Shown here piece by piece: positions 32,620 through 42,677 of a stretch of 64,000 bases of DNA. The notes beneath the pieces were generated by a model that worked only from the letters and a program-made list of their open reading frames with translations, ran no database searches and was not told where the DNA came from. A program made the position numbers and the translations under genes. The stretch comes from Lachancea kluyveri NRRL Y-12651. Taxonomy: Eukaryota > Ascomycota > Saccharomycetes > Saccharomycetales > Saccharomycetaceae. The number at the start of each line of letters is the position of its first letter. Positions within the stretch are counted from its first letter, which is position 1. Where the stretch lies: contig CM000694.1 of assembly GCA_000149225.2 (NCBI GenBank), positions 1,427,623 to 1,491,622 of the forward strand, in the 5' to 3' direction.

Positions 32620-33559
32620 TGGTGCTTTGTTGGATATGTTCGATTTTGATCTGGACATAGATTTCGAAACGGCATACGATATGATCAGTAACAACGTATG
32701 TATCGGTGAAGATAGCAGTGAATCTAGCCGACTGAAGCAGGGAGAAGACAATACCCACCAAACCACCAGTTTCTTTACACAAGAGCAATTGAGCTTCGAA
32801 GAAACACGTCAAACTTCAATCGACTCAAAAACAAGCCATAGTCCTCTAACTGAAAACGTATACGGGACAAATACTTCACATAACGATATGTTGCACTTTC
32901 ACAACTTGGCGCATGGGCTTTTGAGTGTTAATGAGTCCCACGCGATTGAAAATTTTCTGGACAGCGTGTTGACCTCTAAGAACGATACCAATCAGAATTC
33001 GAAGAGTGATATTAACGCCGTCGACTCAGATTTCAGCATGGTTGAAAATGAAAAGAATGTATTGTCTGCAAAAGAAACCTTAAACAATGCGGTAGACCTA
33101 GCAGAAACTAACAAACCTGCGGATGCTGATCCAGATCGCAGAGATGAAAATTTGCAGTACATGCCTGTGGAAGTTGAATTCCCAGAGATATCAATCCCGC
33201 AGTTCGAAATCCCTGTGAAAGTTTTGCAGGATCCTGAAAAACTAAAGAAATGGAAACATGTATATTTAGAGAAAAAGAGGAGAGACACTATTAAAGATCA
33301 ATTTGATCATTTGGTGAAAAAAATACGATTTCCAAGACCTGACAAGTTTCAGGTTATGAACTTACGAGACAATAGTAGGGATAAAGTATTGAAAATTGAG
33401 CAGGAAACCTATGACAAAAGTTCAAAAGTTGATAAAATTTTCAAGCCTTTGGGGAAGAGAATACCTAAGCACGTGATGTTAAACTACATCATTGAGGATA
33501 TCGAATTGTTGTTGCTGGCCAATAAAAAATTAGAGGACATGGTTAATTCAATAAATTGA
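32612..33559 (+). CDS. INO2: Ino2 bHLH activator of phospholipid genes
   Basis: Ino2 pairs with Ino4 on UASINO elements to switch on INO1, CHO1 and other phospholipid genes when inositol is low. The 315-residue product (S. cerevisiae 304) begins MDDGALLDMFDFDLDIDFETAYDMI, the acidic/hydrophobic activation domain. The C-terminal third is the bHLH: the basic region KWKHVYLEKKRRDTIKDQF, an unusually long loop as is typical for Ino2, and helix 2 HVMLNYIIEDIELLLLANKKLE. Position (YDR123C next to KIN1) agrees. A UASINO and a tiny overlapping uORF lie upstream. Confidence 0.94.
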   Translation: MDDGALLDMFDFDLDIDFETAYDMISNNVCIGEDSSESSRLKQGEDNTHQTTSFFTQEQLSFEETRQTSIDSKTSHSPLTENVYGTNTSHNDMLHFHNLAHGLLSVNESHAIENFLDSVLTSKNDTNQNSKSDINAVDSDFSMVENEKNVLSAKETLNNAVDLAETNKPADADPDRRDENLQYMPVEVEFPEISIPQFEIPVKVLQDPEKLKKWKHVYLEKKRRDTIKDQFDHLVKKIRFPRPDKFQVMNLRDNSRDKVLKIEQETYDKSSKVDKIFKPLGKRIPKHVMLNYIIEDIELLLLANKKLEDMVNSIN

Positions 33560-33990
33560 ATGCACAATAGTTACCAACTATTGCGTTAAAAGTAGACATG
33601 ACGACCAGTTATGTATGTACCTTTGTATATAGATTTAAAGATTTTTATGATACTATATTTCTGTCTCATCTTTGTAGTTTTTGAGATCAGTTGACGGATA
33701 GATGGTGATATCACACAAAGCGTAATTAAATCATCCTGTGTACGCATTGCCTTTTTCGTTCTTGCACTTGAAGAAGGTCCAAAACTCATAAAATAAATTG
33801 ATCATGCATGTTTATCTAAAAAACCGAATCGAGATATTAATAGAACCAATGTTCCTTCTATCTATAAAAAATAAGATCGGTTAGTATATAAACAAATTAG
33901 CCATGATATCCACATTGTTCAGGGCAGATTGATATGCATTATTTTGTGGTCCGTATTGTCTGCTCGAAACAAATCTTCTTCCTCTTTACT
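33560..33990. other. Convergent intergenic INO2 / KIN1
   Basis: This 431-bp gap lies between stop codons. It is AT-rich, with no RNA gene or repeat seen. Confidence 0.5.
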
Positions 33991-36900
33991 TCACAAATTT
34001 AACTCTTTCAAAATATGACTTGCCAGTTCCTTATACATCCAAGTATTACCAGAAACCTTCTTAAAATGAACGCCCGCCAAACCGACTATACGCACTTTAA
34101 CAATATGGATCTCAAACTTCAACGGTGGTCTCTCCTTTCCAATGCGTTCTTCATCATCGGTAATGGTAGGTTTTCTGTTCATATCTTGCGCCTTGGAAGT
34201 CGTTAGCATGTCGTCCTGGTGTAAAGATTCCAGAGATGCCGTGGATAATTCCTCATTAGCACTACTGTTTCCAACGCTATTCCGTGGCGACGTTACGGAC
34301 AGATTTCTCTCATGTGCGCTGGCAGCAAGCGGTGTTGCTGGAATACCTGGTTGATGTGAAGATTGTTTTCCAGAAATCGAACCCTGGCGGCGAATAGAAC
34401 CTGCACGGCTCGGAATAGAATAGTTCCTCCTGTGATTAGACGAGGAGCTATTATGACTGTTCACAGATGCAGTTTCATTGATCACGATAGTAGGTTGCTG
34501 ATGTTGTCGAGGAGAAGTGGAAGCAGTCACATAAGACTGTTTATGCATACAGACAAACCCACCTTTCACTTCTTTGAACTCAATGTTCAATTTTTTTAAA
34601 ACTGAGATAATTTTGTACCTGACAATTGGTAGAGGCTTAGAAGAAGTGGTCTGAACAGAGAAGAACCCTTTTAAAAATAGCGAACGAGGATAATCGATCG
34701 ATGGCATAGTACCGGGAGGTGCCTTAGAAGCTAGCGCTAAAATCTGTTGGTCTGTTAATTCTTCACCCTCTTCAGCAATCTTTTCAGCGGTTATCGCAGA
34801 GAAGGCATCCGCAGAATTAGGTGGAATTGAGGGTGCAGCGCTGGTAGAGTCGGACTTACCATCGTCACTTGTTTCTAAGAAACCATCATCGTTGATATCC
34901 TGTTGGTTTGCAGTAGAAGGAACTGGCGGTCTCATGTACTTCAAGGATTCACGACGAGCATGTCCTACAGATTTAGCTCTCGCTGATGGATGTAATTTCC
35001 TACCTTTAGAGACAGATAGGAGAGGCAAGGGCTGATCTTCTTTATCATTTTCATCATTTTCGATTTTTAACCGTTGAACGTTATTCTGTAACTGTTGTTC
35101 CTGTTTCAGAAGAGTCTCGGCATTAGATGGTAGTGCAGGTAGGTCGGATTTCTGCTTTTGCTGTGCTTGATGATGTTCATTTGAAGTAGGGGTACTGCCG
35201 TAACTTGTTATTCTCGAAGGTGGGACATACTCAGATACTGTACGTGCATGTGTCTTTTTAGATTTTGGAACTTCTTGAAATATTTGTTGTTGTTGACCTT
35301 GAGAGGGAGAGTGATGATGACGACGTTGAGATAGCCTCCTGAATATAGATCCAAATTTCGCCCTTTCAGTACTATTAGCCGAAGTAGCAGTAGATGTGTT
35401 TGAATTATTGCCTGGCAAATTAACACCATTTTTCTTCGACTCATAATCACTAGACTGCGGCGTCGGAGATAGCACAACGTCTATTTCCATTTCTGTAGCG
35501 GCCAACTCTCCACTCTTCCTTGATGTAGGAGAGGTATGTGCTTGTTCTGGAATTGCCAGTTTTGGCGGGATCAAAACAGTTGGCCTTGTTCTTGTCGGAG
35601 AAGTAGCTGTCGTCTGCACTAGGTCCCCTAAAGCAACCGGTGAAAGAGCAATAGCTCTTTGCTGTTGAAGCGGTGGAACCAAGTTCTCCTTTTTAGGCAA
35701 TGGTGGCAGTGGATTATTGGTTGGTAAAGCTTCTGGGATAACATTAACGGGCTGCTGTAGTGTAGCACTATTGCTACTGCTATTAGCAGCAGCTGATCTT
35801 CTTTGCAGTTTGGAACGCTTACGTTTCAACATTTCATCTACCAAATAGTAAATAGATAGTAGTGGATGGAAAGCTCTAGTAGGATCTTCTTGATTATTCC
35901 CGCTGTTAATGTTAATCCAGTACTGTTCAGATAGTCGTTGGTACTCGTCAGAAGCTACAATACTCTCAAGCCACTGTGATGTTTCGGTAACGTCGTTTAT
36001 CAGCTCTAAACGGTGCATCTCCCTTATAACTACAGGATCTAAGCCAGCCACAGTTAGTGGGACACGATATGGTAGGTAAGAAGGTGCAGGGAAATCGTAA
36101 CCTCTTTGCATCCACTGATGGCTTACCACCTGCTTCAGAGTTGCTCTTTTAGAGGGGTCAACAACCAACATTTTGGAAAGCAAAGAGATCACTTCTATGG
36201 ATAAATGTTGAGGATATTCTACTTTGCCCTGTTTAATCTTTTCATGCAATACGCTAGCGTTTTCGTCATCAAAAGGAACTTTACCACATACTAGAACGTA
36301 TAATACAACACCAAAGGACCAAACGTCCACTTCAGGTCCAATATATGGGTGTGCTTTCAACAATTCTGGTGCTGCAAAATAAAGAGATCCGCAAAAAGTA
36401 TGCAACTGTTTCTTTGGATCATACATGTTCGACAAGCCAAAATCGATAATTTTAATTTCACCTGATGTAGAAATCATAATATTTTCAATTTTCAAATCCC
36501 TGTGAACGATATTATTCATATGCAAATACTGCAAAGCGCTAGCGATACCACGGGCAAATTTACGTGCATGCCTTTCCCTTAGCGAGCCATGTTGGATGAT
36601 GTAGTCTAGCAATTGACCGCCAGACACGTATTCGAAAAGCATATAAAAATGATTGCTCATCGTACACATTTCAAATAATCGACAGATGTGTGGGTGATAC
36701 AATATCTGGCCTAACGACGCCTCTCTGATGGTCCTTTTATCTCTGGAAATCTCTTTCTCCAACTTACGCTTACGTTCTAGTGCTTCTTGCTCGGATTTGG
36801 GGGGAGTCATCTGCTGCTGTTTGTGTACAAACGACTTTGCTGCTCTATTAACAATTTTAATCGCACAAATCTCGCTGGTATAACGATGCCTGGCAAGCTT

Positions 36901-37179
36901 AACTTTTCCCATAGAACCTGCGCCGACAGTTTCTAAAAAATCCCAATCTCCCAAGGATTTCCGATGGAATTGCTTTGGCTGCTGTTGTTTAGGATCATTT
37001 TGTAATTCCACTGGAGGCATGAGTGTACTATCGTTGTGAGTTAAGTTGCTATCATTGTTTTTCTGTGTACCCATCATCCTGGGTGTAGCAGGTGCGATAG
37101 CGACCGGCGTGGGAGCAGTCTCTGCAGGAGTACCCATCCTGAACTGCGTATTGACGTGATAGTCGTTAGTCGTCGGCAT
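33991..37179 (-). CDS. KIN1: Kin1/Kin2 MARK/PAR-1-type protein kinase
   Basis: This is the single counterpart of the ohnologues KIN1 (YDR122W) and KIN2 (YLR096W), membrane-associated kinases acting in exocytosis and in the HAC1 mRNA branch of the unfolded protein response. The ATG at 37179 gives MPTTNDYHVNTQFRMG; codons further upstream lack an ATG. The product is 1062 residues. The kinase domain starts with the glycine loop GAGSMGKV (86-93) and Lys108. It includes an insert between strands 3 and C, HRDLKIEN, DFGLSN and the HTFCGSLYFAAPE activation segment. A long disordered, Ser/Pro/Gln-rich middle contains the conserved KGRKLHPSARAKSVGHARRESLKYMRPP. The C-terminal KA1 lipid-binding domain ends FKKVSGNTWMYKELASHILKELNL. 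Confidence 0.97.
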   Translation of the reverse strand: MPTTNDYHVNTQFRMGTPAETAPTPVAIAPATPRMMGTQKNNDSNLTHNDSTLMPPVELQNDPKQQQPKQFHRKSLGDWDFLETVGAGSMGKVKLARHRYTSEICAIKIVNRAAKSFVHKQQQMTPPKSEQEALERKRKLEKEISRDKRTIREASLGQILYHPHICRLFEMCTMSNHFYMLFEYVSGGQLLDYIIQHGSLRERHARKFARGIASALQYLHMNNIVHRDLKIENIMISTSGEIKIIDFGLSNMYDPKKQLHTFCGSLYFAAPELLKAHPYIGPEVDVWSFGVVLYVLVCGKVPFDDENASVLHEKIKQGKVEYPQHLSIEVISLLSKMLVVDPSKRATLKQVVSHQWMQRGYDFPAPSYLPYRVPLTVAGLDPVVIREMHRLELINDVTETSQWLESIVASDEYQRLSEQYWININSGNNQEDPTRAFHPLLSIYYLVDEMLKRKRSKLQRRSAAANSSSNSATLQQPVNVIPEALPTNNPLPPLPKKENLVPPLQQQRAIALSPVALGDLVQTTATSPTRTRPTVLIPPKLAIPEQAHTSPTSRKSGELAATEMEIDVVLSPTPQSSDYESKKNGVNLPGNNSNTSTATSANSTERAKFGSIFRRLSQRRHHHSPSQGQQQQIFQEVPKSKKTHARTVSEYVPPSRITSYGSTPTSNEHHQAQQKQKSDLPALPSNAETLLKQEQQLQNNVQRLKIENDENDKEDQPLPLLSVSKGRKLHPSARAKSVGHARRESLKYMRPPVPSTANQQDINDDGFLETSDDGKSDSTSAAPSIPPNSADAFSAITAEKIAEEGEELTDQQILALASKAPPGTMPSIDYPRSLFLKGFFSVQTTSSKPLPIVRYKIISVLKKLNIEFKEVKGGFVCMHKQSYVTASTSPRQHQQPTIVINETASVNSHNSSSSNHRRNYSIPSRAGSIRRQGSISGKQSSHQPGIPATPLAASAHERNLSVTSPRNSVGNSSANEELSTASLESLHQDDMLTTSKAQDMNRKPTITDDEERIGKERPPLKFEIHIVKVRIVGLAGVHFKKVSGNTWMYKELASHILKELNL

Positions 37180-37321
37180 GGATTTTCGTATTCGATAGGC
37201 TGGATTCAATATCTGCTCTCCTTCCTGCTTTGTGAACTAGTTACAGTTATGTGCGCCCCGACCCCCCCCTTTAAAATTTTTTTGCCACCAGCAAATTGGT
37301 GTTCGTGTGTAGTTAGTGTAG

Positions 37322-37331
37322 ATCACGTGAT
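37322..37331. promoter_or_regulatory. Cbf1-type E-box in the KIN1-IOC2 divergent promoter
   Basis: ATCACGTGAT is a perfect 10-bp palindrome with the RTCACRTG core bound by Cbf1. It lies near the middle of the 297-bp gap, 146-155 bp before IOC2 and 143-152 bp before KIN1. No CDEII/CDEIII follows, so it is not part of a centromere. Confidence 0.55.
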
Positions 37332-37476
37332 TGATGGTTTGAAATTTGAGATAGAAAAAACATTTATCTAAAAAAAAAAAAACAAGAAAAACAAAAACGA
37401 TGCTAGCAAACGCCCACGGTCAGTTGGTGGATCGAGAGAAGCATACAAGTCTATTTAAAACTGAAAAACTGGACTT

Positions 37477-39591
37477 ATGAAGAGATCCAGAGCTACAGAA
37501 CCATTGCAATGGCAAGATTACGTCGAAGACGACACTCTTACGCAGCTGAGTAAACTTACCACAGTATCTAGAGAAATCCCAGAGTTGCAATCCTCTTGGT
37601 ATTACCAATACGTTATTTCGTGGTTGTACGTCACAACTAAGTCCTACTATACTATAGAGGAGAACAAGGCCATGTGGAATGACATAAAATTCGATGAGTG
37701 TTTACTAATGCGTGACATCCAGGAACCCTTCGGTAACAAGAGCGAAGACAACCTATATGACTTGATACGTCTGCAACTATTGAAGCTGGTTTCTAATAAC
37801 AAGGGAGCTCAACTGAAAGATTGGGATGTTGCAGTAAAATACAACTTACAGTCCGAACACGATCAAACGCTATCTGAATACACCGAGGGAAACGCAACAT
37901 TTCACGAGTTGACTCTCTCGGAACAGTTTCATGTACTTTACCGCTGCATCAAGCAGGTCGAAAGAAAAAACATGGTGTTCAAAAACTATCTAGTCAACCA
38001 CCCGCACCTGTTCCAGTTCCCCGAACTTTCTTTCGATGAGAGGGCCCTACTGATATTACCTGCTGGTAAAATCATAGAGAAGGTCATGGAATCGCCGGAA
38101 AACAACATATTACAAATTCCAATAAAGCTCAGCAACTGCACTGTCACGTACGAAGAGGAGACAGGTGTGCAAGGGGACAAGGTCAAGACCAAGGAGGTTG
38201 TTCACTACGACTATTCGCCAGAAATTGATGACTACATCGCAGGTGTGACGGTAAACTTCGCCCCATTGACGCATGGCTGGGAATCTTTTTTAGAATACCT
38301 GTCGGGAGCCACCGATCCTTCGCTGCAAGGGTTTTTGGCGGAAGCTATTCCTACAGTGGCCGCCCATGAAGTTTATGCAAGGAGGCTGCATGCCAACAGA
38401 GAAAAGGAGCGTTCCATGGCGGAGCTTCTGGTAAGACGTAAGAGGTCCTCGAGATTAGTTGCAAGAGAAGAAGAATTGCAAAAAAAGGAATTGGAAAGTG
38501 AGTGGGATGAAAAGCTGGACAACAGAGAACAGTTTGTAAGAGAGAGGAACAAGCTGGTTGGTAGAAAATGCAAGAAAATCAAGGATTTGCTGTGGGGGTT
38601 GATCTGGGACAAATTCGAACAAGATTTGAAAGTAGAAAAGATCAAGAGGAGAACCGCAGACATGGGTGGCGAATCGACACCTGAACCGGTTCAAAACTCT
38701 GCAATCCCGTTGACGCTGCTTGACCAAGTTGTACTGGACAATGGAGAGAAATTCCATAGCCGCATCGTTAATATTGCGACGCCTGCGGAGCCCTTACAAG
38801 TCGACAGCTTAGAGTTGCCAGACGAACTGCTAATAACTCATGAGGAACTGGCCAAGCTAGCCAACCACGGTATCCCAGTCGATTCCTATGCGGAAGATGA
38901 CACGTCGTGGTACTTCCAGTGTCTCTGCGGTGTGACAGCGAAGCAGGACGGCGGCAAAAACCACGAGGAGGAAGACGAATTGGTAAGAGGCCACACGATC
39001 ATCTGCTGCGACATGTGTTTGAGATGGCAACATTGGGAGTGTCAAACCGAGGCGGTGATTGACCTGTTGTCCCAAGGCCACCCGCGTGTGTTACAAGCAA
39101 AGGATTTTGATACTGTCGTGATGGGTAACGTCCATCAAAGAAGAAGCAACCGCCGCCAGCAACAACAACACTCGGAAGAGAACGAGCCTACGGAAAGACC
39201 TGTTAGTAAGAGGAAACTTACCAACGATAGCGAGACCTTCGTCTGCGGATGGTGCTTACGGAAACTCGAGGAGGAACTACGCGGCGTATTCGTTCCTGAA
39301 TTAACCGCCATAAGAGAAAAACAGCACAAACAACAGGAGGACAGAGAGAGACGCAAAAGGTTGAAGGAGGAGAAGAAGAGACTAGAGCAGCAGCAGACCA
39401 CAGACGCGGTTGGCCAGGTCCAGCCTGTTGCGGCCCCGATTACGGCTGCTTCGGTTACGGTTCCAGTATCTCCCGTCGAGACTGCGGTTTCAGTTATCCA
39501 GCAGCAGCAGCAGCAGCAACAACAACAACAACATCCAAACACCTCGCCTCGTACCGAGGTAATGCCGCCTTCAACACCCCAGTCGTCCTAA
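37477..39591 (+). CDS. IOC2: Ioc2, Isw1b chromatin-remodelling complex subunit
   Basis: Ioc2 is the Isw1b-specific subunit that, with Ioc4, directs Isw1 to transcribed genes. The 704-residue product (S. cerevisiae 812) has an N-terminal helical half with WHIM/DDT-like character (YDLIRLQLLKLV, LSEQFHVLYRCIKQV). A charged coiled segment follows (about 300-400). A PHD-type zinc finger starts at about residue 482: CLCG..., CCDMCLRWQHWEC, then CGWC about 60 residues later after a basic, Gln-rich insertion. The C-terminus is charged, then Ala/Val/Pro-rich with 12 glutamines. It is the YLR095C orthologue. Confidence 0.94.
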   Translation: MKRSRATEPLQWQDYVEDDTLTQLSKLTTVSREIPELQSSWYYQYVISWLYVTTKSYYTIEENKAMWNDIKFDECLLMRDIQEPFGNKSEDNLYDLIRLQLLKLVSNNKGAQLKDWDVAVKYNLQSEHDQTLSEYTEGNATFHELTLSEQFHVLYRCIKQVERKNMVFKNYLVNHPHLFQFPELSFDERALLILPAGKIIEKVMESPENNILQIPIKLSNCTVTYEEETGVQGDKVKTKEVVHYDYSPEIDDYIAGVTVNFAPLTHGWESFLEYLSGATDPSLQGFLAEAIPTVAAHEVYARRLHANREKERSMAELLVRRKRSSRLVAREEELQKKELESEWDEKLDNREQFVRERNKLVGRKCKKIKDLLWGLIWDKFEQDLKVEKIKRRTADMGGESTPEPVQNSAIPLTLLDQVVLDNGEKFHSRIVNIATPAEPLQVDSLELPDELLITHEELAKLANHGIPVDSYAEDDTSWYFQCLCGVTAKQDGGKNHEEEDELVRGHTIICCDMCLRWQHWECQTEAVIDLLSQGHPRVLQAKDFDTVVMGNVHQRRSNRRQQQQHSEENEPTERPVSKRKLTNDSETFVCGWCLRKLEEELRGVFVPELTAIREKQHKQQEDRERRKRLKEEKKRLEQQQTTDAVGQVQPVAAPITAASVTVPVSPVETAVSVIQQQQQQQQQQQHPNTSPRTEVMPPSTPQSS
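39499..39534 (+). repeat. CAG/CAA repeat (Q12) in IOC2
   Basis: Six CAG and then six CAA codons encode 12 glutamines near the IOC2 C-terminus. It is an in-frame trinucleotide repeat likely to vary in length between strains. Confidence 0.85.
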
Positions 39592-40624
39592 GTGACGCGT
39601 GTGTCGCTTAGACAAGCGTGCAAAATCCGTAATCCGGGTCACGAAAAGAAGTAAACTATATAAAAACACCGAACCAGAGCACAATGTAATGTCGGACGAA
39701 AAACTACGCCGCATAGAAAACTTGACGTTGTATAGGCCAAACACAACCACTATACCATGTCGAGGTGGGTTAAGACAAAGCTGTCATGATCTTTATAAAT
39801 TTTCTAGCACGATTTCCTTTTTTTTTTTTTTTTGTTGTTCTTTTTCAATAATGTTACATACACTCTATAATCATTAAAACTCACCACGCTACCATCCCCG
39901 GGCCGCCTGCCTGCCAGACAAAAACACACCGTAAAAAAGATTTGTTTGGATCCACGTTTTCGAACCTGCTTGTACACTAATTTGTAAGCCGTCTTTACGA
40001 CACTAACGATGAAATCGAGAGTGGGCTTCCATCTGTTCACCTCGGGCTAAAGATAGGCATTTAGTTTCGCAGAACTCTGCGTTGGAAGCACATATCAGTT
40101 CACACGAGCGGGCGCCGGGGTCGCAGGCCATGTTCCGTCTCCACGTGACACAAATGCACTCATTGTACACGTCCGGGGGCGGTGTTAAATTGTCTCTGAG
40201 CGCGCTATCTTTCTCAGCCAGGAATACGTTTATTGGGATTTCCCGTAAATTTCATAATTAACGCAAACCGTACATTGAGACTTTCGGGGAATGCCGTCTT
40301 CAGCTGTGAGTCCATCGCATTAAGTTCAATATTGTGGTCATTCGTAGTTTTTTCTTTTAGGCGATGCCTCGGAAAAGGCACCTAATCGGGTTCTGCTTTT
40401 TTCTGGAAGACAGAGGGAGAGCATCACGGCTCTATAATTTCAGACACGAAGGAGTATGTAGGAAAGAATTAGTGCAACGTTTTAAAGAAGACGTATCCCC
40501 AAACTTCTTTACCACAATTTTTCTTTTCTCTTTCCTTTCCCTTTCTCTAAAATTATTTTTTTTGCTTTACAAAGTATCTGTATCTCCACAAAACATATTT
40601 GGTCTTACTCTCCAGCAAGCTCAA
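39592..40624. other. Long GIS3 upstream region
   Basis: This is 1033 bp between two genes on the same strand. It contains a T tract (39819-39833), an unusually GC-rich patch at about 40105-40205 with CACGTG at 40142-40147, and a pyrimidine-rich leader just before GIS3. A frame open from an ATG at 40364 joins GIS3 in frame but reads through the pyrimidine tract, so I treat it as leader. No RNA gene is seen. Confidence 0.5.
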
Positions 40625-42019
40625 ATGGGGATCTTTGTACATCATCCATATTCTGACAGTTTTAAAGAGCAAATGTTCCAGTACAAAAATTCAAAAAATG
40701 TCGCTCCAGTTACTAATGACGTAGATCCACTGTGTGTGAGAGCTCAACCCAAGGCTATTGGCAATACTAGCTCTAGGAGACGCTTGAGCCCTCCTTCCGA
40801 GCATTCTGTATCTGGCATGACCCCTTCGTTTTCGTCGGTAATGTCTCAAATAAAGCGCAACAGACGTAGCAGGACTACCAGCGTGAGCAGTGCAAGCAGT
40901 TCTGCCAGCATAGAGAGTCCTCATAGTCCAAAATCTCATTCCTACACATCAAATTCGTCAAGCTTGCGCAAATACTCGGATAGCGAGTTCATCGGTGACT
41001 GGTTTGGCACTCTGAACTGTCATGTCATCGAAGAAACCTTTGGTGACCATCCACTAGATGACAACTTTGACGAGGGAACCCATCTGTCTTCCTTGGAGCC
41101 ACATTTGGAACCCCACGTCAAACTGGTCAATTTGCAGGATTTGAACCTGCATGATAGCTATTCCCTGCGTGATATCTTACAGTTTTATCCACCTGTATAC
41201 CAAAGAAACGCATCATCTCAGAAACGCCGTACTTCAGTGGATTTGACTATCGATGAGTTGAAGAAAATTGGTACTGCACAGATGAACAACAAAAATAGCA
41301 ACGTGCGTCGTTCCATGATTTACGAAGAGGAAAACGTCGAAATGGAACACTGGCCCACTGCTCAAAATGACGCTTACGCTTCAAACTTCACCGAGCAGTC
41401 GAATACGACCAACGGTTTCACTTCTGCTCCAATGCCCGCTCTTCCAATTAGGAGGACAAGGCAGCAAACCCTGAACCCCAATTTTTTAAAGCTATACGCC
41501 TTGGAGATGTCTTGTAAATTGCGTAACATCATCCCAGACTTGAACGTCGACGAGCAAGTGCTAAGAAGACTAACATACGATGATATTTGGGCATTGGATA
41601 TCCCAAGCGCCACCAAATCCCAAGACGGCCACTCCAACGTTCCTGCCGACATCTCCCCATATCAAATAAAACTAGCTCTAATCACCAGAAAGAAACTCTG
41701 GAGTGATATGATCGCCACCACCAGAGATGATATGCTTGGAGATTCGGCTCCGTGGAAGATGAAGTTTGTGCCCACCGTTCCAGAGGTTGGCGATAAGGCC
41801 ACTTGCCAAGACGACACTTCTTCCTTGGTACGCATGCACTCCGATTTGAAACCTTGGTCTGCATCTCTCAGCAGTACAATGCTAAGGCCATGCGGTAAAA
41901 TAGTTCTAGGCAAGGGCTGGAGCAACTCCAATATTAAGGGTGCTTGGGACAAAAGAGAGGTCCAGTATGTGGTCAAAGGTTGGTGTGATAGTAGGTTTTT
42001 CAGTCAAACAAGTGCATAG
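40625..42019 (+). CDS. GIS3: Gis3, protein of unknown function
   Basis: This is the orthologue of YLR094C, identified by position between IOC2 and NYV1 and by overall character; the family's role is unknown. I start it at the ATG at 40625, giving 464 residues (S. cerevisiae 502) that begin MGIFVHHPYSDSFKEQMFQ. The longer frame from 40364 would add 87 residues translated from a pyrimidine-rich leader. A serine-rich, disordered N-terminal region ([32 protein letters not shown]) is followed by conserved-looking blocks: FIGDWFGTLNCHVIEETFGDHPLDDNF, YSLRDILQFYPPVY and LNPNFLKLYALEMSCKLRNIIPDLNVDEQVLRRLTYDDIWAL. The C-terminus reads GKIVLGKGWSNSNIKGAWDKREVQYVVKGWCDSR. There are no catalytic motifs. 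Confidence 0.88.
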   Translation: MGIFVHHPYSDSFKEQMFQYKNSKNVAPVTNDVDPLCVRAQPKAIGNTSSRRRLSPPSEHSVSGMTPSFSSVMSQIKRNRRSRTTSVSSASSSASIESPHSPKSHSYTSNSSSLRKYSDSEFIGDWFGTLNCHVIEETFGDHPLDDNFDEGTHLSSLEPHLEPHVKLVNLQDLNLHDSYSLRDILQFYPPVYQRNASSQKRRTSVDLTIDELKKIGTAQMNNKNSNVRRSMIYEEENVEMEHWPTAQNDAYASNFTEQSNTTNGFTSAPMPALPIRRTRQQTLNPNFLKLYALEMSCKLRNIIPDLNVDEQVLRRLTYDDIWALDIPSATKSQDGHSNVPADISPYQIKLALITRKKLWSDMIATTRDDMLGDSAPWKMKFVPTVPEVGDKATCQDDTSSLVRMHSDLKPWSASLSSTMLRPCGKIVLGKGWSNSNIKGAWDKREVQYVVKGWCDSRFFSQTSA

Positions 42020-42066
42020 GAATATGCACATACACACATGATACACACAGACAAACATACGCACAA

Positions 42067-42103
<37 letters not shown>

Positions 42104-42677
42104 AATCCGGCTATCATTTTGTTTTATTTCATTTCCCCAATTCTTTCTTTTCTTGCTTTCACTTTTTGCATTCACATCAGTTTTTCCCTTTCAATTTTTT
42201 TGGCATTATACATTCATAAATTCATTCGAGAAGGATTTATCCTCTTAACATTACTACTTTTCCCTTTTCGTTGTTATTTATTACATGGGTTGCTTGACAT
42301 GCATCTCTTTCTCGTTGCTTTTTTCCATAGACTATTAAGTAATAATTGTTATCAATCTATTATTTCTAAAGGCCTTTATGGGTTGATCACATGATGATGG
42401 CGCTATTTCCACACCTCGAAGACTGCTTAGTCAGTCAAAAGCCACACTAAAATCCGATGAATTTTTTCGCTAAAATGCAGTTAAAGAAAAACTTGAGCAC
42501 TGGCCTCTTGCCTATTGTGTATATGTGTATATATACCACGGTAACCTTGAATTGTTTATCATCCTCTGTTCTATTTTCTTTATCTTGTCTTAGTCTCACT
42601 GTGGTTGCGTTGGTATCTTCGGGTAGTGGAAATAAGTCCGAATAGAATAATAAAATAATAAATTAAAAAGAGAAAAC
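42020..42677. other. Intergenic GIS3 - monooxygenase
   Basis: These 658 bp hold the AC repeat, T/C-rich sequence and the upstream region of the flavin monooxygenase gene. No RNA gene or clear regulatory motif is seen. Confidence 0.5.
42077..42103. repeat. (AC)13 microsatellite
   Basis: An uninterrupted AC dinucleotide run with a looser AC/AT-rich lead-in from about 42030 lies just downstream of the GIS3 stop. It is too regular to be a yeast telomeric repeat. Confidence 0.9.

Noticed and set aside
37322-37400. ATCACGTG as a CDEI element followed by an A-rich tract
   Set aside because: There is no CDEIII-like CCGAA sequence after it. It is better explained as a promoter E-box between KIN1 and IOC2.
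40364-40624. In-frame extension of GIS3 to an upstream ATG
   Set aside because: It translates a pyrimidine-rich leader (runs of Phe/Ser/Leu) with no family-like content. The ATG at 40625 gives a more normal start. The upstream ATG could still act as an alternative start.
42030-42103. AC-rich repeat as an internal telomere-like tract
   Set aside because: A plain AC dinucleotide microsatellite without the irregular or fixed longer unit of yeast telomeres.
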